A stretch of 64,000 nucleotides of DNA from the NCBI GenBank assembly GCA_039720395.1, contig CM077824.1, forward strand, positions 18,375,046 through 18,439,045, given 5' to 3'. A program made the position numbers and the translations under genes. The notes below the pieces were generated by a model. It was not told where the DNA came from, did no database searches, and saw only the letters and a program-made list of their open reading frames with translations. The DNA comes from Liquidambar formosana. Lineage: Eukaryota > Streptophyta > Magnoliopsida > Saxifragales > Altingiaceae. Below are positions 59,390 through 64,000 of this stretch, in pieces; the stretch's first letter is position 1; every line of letters begins with the position of its first letter.

Positions 59390-60620
59390 CATCTTCATTG
59401 GTGTGTGTAGACATTGAAATTTTATAAAGCTCAAATCACCGTTGGATGAGTTAAATAGTCAAAGTTTAAAGTATTTGACTAGTCAAAGACAAATAGGACT
59501 CATTTAAACTATCGGTGGACATAGCGCACTTGATGAAAACAGGCTTGATGGTCTAACCTATGCATTGGCCTAACTCATCGAGTCAAATCCAAGTCATATG
59601 CCAACATAACCCATTACATCTACGTGGGCTTCACATGTGGCACATGTTACCATTATGAGGTCCAAATCACCCTCATAAAAAAGTCCACTCATAAAATATT
59701 GTCTCCCATAATTTGGGGAAATTTGTCTCCCCAAATTTGGAAACCTTTCAATAAGAATCTCCATAAATTTCAAATGAATGAGAAAATCCCTCCTTAATTA
59801 ATAATATTCCCTAAAACTTTGGAATGACAATCAATTCAGATTTAAAATTAAGGGGACAAATCTCCTTTTAAATCAATATTATTCCCTAAATCAAGGAAAG
59901 TCAAATCTGGGGTTTCCAAGAGAAGACCTCCACCCTTGCCTATAAATACAAGGTTCCAATACATGAAAAAGGACACACAAACAGAAAGCTCCTACCAACA
60001 CTCTGCTGAGAAGAAGTGACAAGAGCATCTTCACTACCAAGTTTGAGTTCGAGATCAAGCCACACGGCCCTCGAGTCTAAACAAAACACTTCAATCCACG
60101 TGTCTCTCTTAAGGGTATGTTCGTTTGGCAGGATTTGGGCGTGGGAATCAGAGTTTCCCGGGATTTCATCAATTTTCGGTTGTTCGGATCGCTTGGTTCA
60201 CGGGATTTGCAATTTCTCGGATGATCTGATTTCTTACCTTACGCGGGAGATGAAACTCCCATCTAAACACGATGGAATTGGCAAATCCCGCTCTTATGAT
60301 TGACGCGGGAAATCGAAAGAGGCTTACGCACATATTTAAGAACCATCATCTTCAATCAAACCCACTCAACTGGCTGATCGACGTCCTCTGCAACTCCACT
60401 CTACCGGCTGCAATCTTGTTGCAACAGTACGTTTCTCTCCTTCTCTTTCTCCTTATCTCTTGTTCAGTTGTTCCCCTTTCTGATTTGAGTCATCTATTAT
60501 GCCCTCCTTCCCCTGTTCAATTTGTGAATTTGTTATGCAAAATCCTTTGTGGGTGGCCGGCGAATTCGTCGGAGAAGACAACCCCCTCAATCTTTTTCTT
60601 TTTTTTCCTAAATCCTTTTG
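59390..60620. other. Intergenic DNA, no clear gene
   Basis: Short inverted G/C-richer blocks at about 60110-60310 ('gggatttcatcaatttt', 'gggatttgcaatttc', 'cgcgggagatgaaactccc') look like part of a MITE. At 60340-60440 a protein-like stretch (HIFKNHHLQSNPLNWLIDVL) is seen but no supporting exon structure. I do not call a gene. Confidence 0.4.
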
Positions 60621-60629
60621 TTTTATTGT

Positions 60630-61391
60630 TTTTTTTTCCCGATTTTATTTAGGAATTTTGACGGTAGTGATGGGGATGGAGATGGGTTAGAGTGGTGGCT
60701 GGAAAATTTGCCAGAGGGTAGGGACGATGAACCAGATTTTTGGGTTCTCTTTTTTATTTTGTAACGAAGATGGTGATTTTGTCTGTCTCTCGTCATTGAT
60801 TGGTGATTTCTCTGTTTCAGATGGTGGTTTCATATTTAGGATCCGATTTATCCTTGATAGCTTGGGATATGTTTCAACTATCTTGTTTAGGCTGGTTGTT
60901 TTGGATGGTCAAAACAGGATTTGGTTTCTGTGCTATATGGGTTCTTATAGTAGTTCGCTTTAGTGCTCTGTCTGTGCTTGTCGTGGTTGTTTCTTCTCTT
61001 GCTTCCGTGTTGGAGTTCTCTCTGTTCTCATGCTGGTGTGTTGGTGTTTTGATGCTGCAGCAGTGTGTTTGTTCTTTGTCAATTAGCTATTGTGTTGGTT
61101 TTTTGCCGGTGGTGCTTTAGTGGTAGTCCGTTTTGTGTCTTTTGGCTGCGTGGGTGGTCTTAGCTGGTATCTTTGATCAGTTTTTTCTTGCTTTTAGTCT
61201 AGTTGCCTAGGTGCTTGCTGTTTTGCCTGTGGGGTTGGTCTCCTTTTTTAGTTGTGGTGTTTGTTTTCGTGGTGTCTTTATGGGGTCTGCTGGGAGTGCC
61301 TTTGTAAGTGTGGGGTTGTTTTTTTGTATTTGGTTTTTTGATCCTTCTTTATTTCTAATAATATGCTAGTTTAACCATCCAAAAAAAAAAA
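60630..61391 (+). mobile_element. Probable truncated LINE 3' end
   Basis: T/G-rich sequence typical of plant LINE 3' regions runs to 'tttttgatccttctttatttctaataatatgctagtttaaccatcc' followed by an A-tract (61381-61391). No RT motif remains. The left limit is arbitrary. Confidence 0.4.
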
Positions 61392-61424
61392 TATGTATAT
61401 ATATATCTATATATACACATATAT

Positions 61425-61480
61425 ATATATTTTTGGATGGGCAAACCAGCATAATGTGGTCTATGTATCAAATGAGTGCT
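61425..61480 (-). mobile_element. Retroposon tail in opposite orientation
   Basis: Read on the minus strand, 'cattatgctggtttgcccatccaaaaatatat' resembles the plus-strand tail at 61350-61391. The two tails face each other across a (TA)n stretch. Confidence 0.35.
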
Positions 61481-63110
61481 AGATTTTCTGAAGTTAAAAA
61501 CTTCAAATGTTACTTAATTGCTTGATTCAAGATCTAGAAATTATGATTCAACAATCATGCGGTTAGTGTTCTCTTGTTAACATTATGGTTCTGCGTATGC
61601 TATTCCCGCACCATTATTGTGAACTGGAGAAACATTAGTAGATGAGGAATGTTTTCTGGAAAATATATATATTCCATTAACTCGATTAGAGTTGCGATAT
61701 TGGACACTTTATATAGAACTTGAAAAAGATGTAGGGAGCAGGTTAAGGTACTGCATATCAGTATATGTTTCTCTGTCAAAATCAATGCACTTGCTCTGAC
61801 ATGGTGATAAATATGAGCAATCAGATCGTTTGATGTATAGCTTTTCTTGCTCAGTCATGAAGTAAGCTATAGTATGATAGGTTCCTAATCAGTCCGCTTG
61901 GAATAAATAGAACTCAAACAGATGAGCTCAAGAGACGAGATTAAGCTAATACTAATAAGCATTCTTGTTTGATTTGATCATGAAACATTTGTGAACTAGC
62001 TTTATAATAGATGTATCTCTAGCCTCAGTTACCTTGCAATTAATGAATATGATTATATATATATGGATTAACTATAGATGAACTAAGGTTAAGTTCAAAG
62101 GCAATACCATTTACTATGGGGTCAGAACGGTTTAGTAATTTACATATGCATTAGATCTGATCTTTATAGTAATTAAATTCTATAATTGCATGAAATGTTG
62201 CAAACGATAAGTTAAATATGAGCTTCACTATCCATGAAATTCTTGGGATAGTCATCTATGCAATTACAAATAAAGAGCCCCTTTGTTCTCTCTCTCTCTC
62301 TCTTTCTTGTGGGGTGGGGGGTGTTAGGGTTTGAGAAACCTGGACATCATAATGCACTAAAATATAATGCTTACAATATGAAGTAACAAACTCACAAATG
62401 TGGTGCATTCGCAACATATATCAACTATAGTATATTGTTTGTAACTTTTACTATATAGCATGTTAATGCATTTTTTCTTTTAAGGCTCCTAATACAAAGA
62501 AGTTCAAGATTAAGGGGTCCATGTAGCGATTGAAAATGTGGGAGATTGCATATATATATATATATAATTGAGGGGTTTGGAGGGTATATATATATATATA
62601 TAATTGAGGGGTTTGGAGGGCTGACTATCAAGAACATAGAAACTATTACTGTATACTACATAGAATTTGTTCCACAACCTTCAGCAACTTAATATATTCT
62701 CACTCTATCTAGAACCCATCAGAAGCAACAATGAATGAATGATTATTAAGTATTAACTACTAAGTCTGCACATAAGTGATGCAACAGGCTTATCTATTAT
62801 TAACTATGTAAGCACGTCTCTCTAGGTTACTAGAGACTTTAGCCCTGCGGGAGGGAAGGATATATATATATATATAGAATTGAGGGGTTTGGAGGGCTGA
62901 AATATTAACTGCATATACAATTATTAGTGCATTTGCTCAATCAAAACTAGTCAGCCATGTTAGAAAGAGTGCATTAGTGATGCGTGTTATTGTTTGTGGT
63001 GATTTTTTTTTTCATTCACTTGGTCTCATTGAAATTTTTTTTTCTCTCTCATTTTTTTTATATTAATTTTGATTTGATTGTAGGTAAGTGTGTAAAAGAA
63101 AAAAAAATCT
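61481..63110. other. Flank of the Harbinger-like gene with local repeats
   Basis: The unit '(ta)n-attgaggggtttggagggctg' occurs three times (62551-62582, 62585-62622, 62862-62900). A (CT)n run lies at 62288-62304. These may mark worn transposon ends. No gene; the (TA)n runs give rise to spurious frames. Confidence 0.5.
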
Positions 63111-63115
63111 TATAT

Positions 63116-64000
63116 ATGGACCCCATTTATGAAGATAATGAAGAAGATATAATAGATGTGGCAGCTTTAGTTGTGGTGTCTGCTGCTTGGGCTACAGCTA
63201 TAGAAGTTATACAAAGGACACATCTACATATATGTAGACAACCTCAAGTTAATAGAGATGATGTTAGGATAAAGTATTTAAATGGACTCATACGTGAGAA
63301 TAATATAGCTACCCACAACCTATTGCGTATGAATCAGAATGCATTTTTTAAATTATGTATTGCCTTGAAGACAAAAGGGTTACGTAACACTTCCAATGTT
63401 GATGTCGAGGAGCAAGTTGCTATGTTTTTATATATTCTTGGACACAATCTTAGGCTTCGTGTAATTGCAAACAACTTTAGCCGCTCCTTAGACACAGTGC
63501 ATCGTCACTTTCTTAACGTTTTGAAGGCTGTTGTAAAGTTGTATAAGGACCTTGTAAAGCCTCCAGGAATTAATTCCTCACCTGAAATTGGAAGCAACTT
63601 CAGGACTTGGCATAATTACTTTAAGGTAACCTTTATCCATCAATAATTTTTTTCTTCTCTTGGGTTTAAGAATTAGACTAATCTAGTAGTCTTACATATT
63701 ATCTAAATTTATAGGATTGTGTTGGAGCTATAGATGGATCGTATATCCCTGCAATGGTACCACTTGAGGATCAACCAAGATACCGTACTAGGAAAGGAAG
63801 GATTGCACAAAATGTAATGGCTGTGGTTGGATTTGATATGAAATTTACATATGTATTGGCTGGATGGGAAGGATCAGCAAGGGATTCAAAAGTGTTACAA
63901 TCTTCTCTAAGAAATAGGCAAGACAAACTAGTTGTACCTACAGGTATCATTCATTAACTATAGAATCTTCAGTTTAAATGTTATTAAAAAAAAAAATCAT
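63116..64000 (+). CDS. PIF/Harbinger nuclease (HARBI1/ALP1-like), 5' part, cut by window edge
   Basis: Exon 1 is 63116-63625 (170 codons) and exon 2 is 63715-63943 (GT-AG, phase 0); the next donor is at 63944 and the rest lies beyond the window. Harbinger nucleases cut and paste their element at TTA/TAA sites with a partner Myb-like protein; some plant copies are domesticated, such as ALP1. After an acidic start (MDPIYEDNEEDIIDVAAL) comes the helical region FFKLCIALKTKGLRNTSNVD and VEEQVAMFLYILGHNLRLRV, then the DDE_Tnp_4 core DCVGAIDGSYIPAMVP (Asp177) and GWEGSARDSKVL (Asp227). The third acidic residue is outside. Both exons are open without lesions, so the gene could be active. It is either an autonomous transposon or a derived host gene. 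Confidence 0.88.

Noticed and set aside
60272..61120. Overlapping open frames at 60.0-61.1 kb as a gene
   Set aside because: The composition is T/G-rich, there is no domain, and the segment ends in a LINE-like poly(A) tail.

Overview
This is a nuclear window from a plant, most likely a eudicot. The evidence is spliced genes with GT-AG introns (and one GC-AG intron), plant-specific families (VQ-motif protein, RLCK-VII-like kinase, F-box/FBA protein, H2A with a lysine-rich SPxK/TPKK tail), AT-rich intergenic DNA with many microsatellites, and dense plant transposons (L1-type LINE with RNase H, Copia, solo LTRs, TRIM, MULE/hAT/Stowaway MITEs, PIF/Harbinger). The species cannot be fixed from the sequence alone.

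Layout. 1-4.6 kb: AT-rich DNA with one TIR element. 4.7-5.9 kb: a broken F-box gene (+), tail to tail with an RLCK-VII-like kinase gene (-, exons from 11601 down to 6355) whose product has lost key catalytic residues. 12.0-14.7 kb: a 5'-truncated LINE. 15.0-16.4 kb: a second copy of the F-box body plus the kinase 3' end. 16.4-18.4 kb: nested MITEs. 18.95-19.5 kb: an intact VQ-motif gene (+). 21-22.2 kb: MITEs. 22.3 kb: tRNA-Arg(ACG). 23.6-26.7 kb: an intact two-exon alpha/beta-hydrolase gene of the At4g10955 type (-). 28.8-31.0 kb: an intact three-exon gene for a small, probably plastid-targeted membrane protein (+). 32.8-38.4 kb: a MULE-type TIR element followed by a decayed Copia element (-) split by a 1.5 kb solo LTR. 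38.6-43.5 kb: nested TIR elements carrying a histone H2A pseudogene that is itself split by a 2.7 kb solo LTR. 44-46 kb: a hAT-like TIR element and a diverged direct duplication. 46.5-52.8 kb: a TRIM split by a 5.2 kb TIR element that contains a solo LTR and an exon-like fragment. 53.1-56.0 kb: an intact four-exon cytochrome b561-domain gene (-). 56-62.9 kb: MITEs, retroposon tails and simple repeats. 63.1 kb to the edge: the 5' part of a PIF/Harbinger (HARBI1-like) nuclease gene (+).

The intact genes look like ordinary dispersed single genes and do not form a pathway or cluster. Most of the unusual structure is in the transposon nesting, whose order can be read from target-site duplications, and in the kinase gene, which combines a triplicated juxtamembrane segment, a lost DFG and a 3' frameshift. 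I found no convincing new system; the kinase and the H2A-carrying nest are the best leads.
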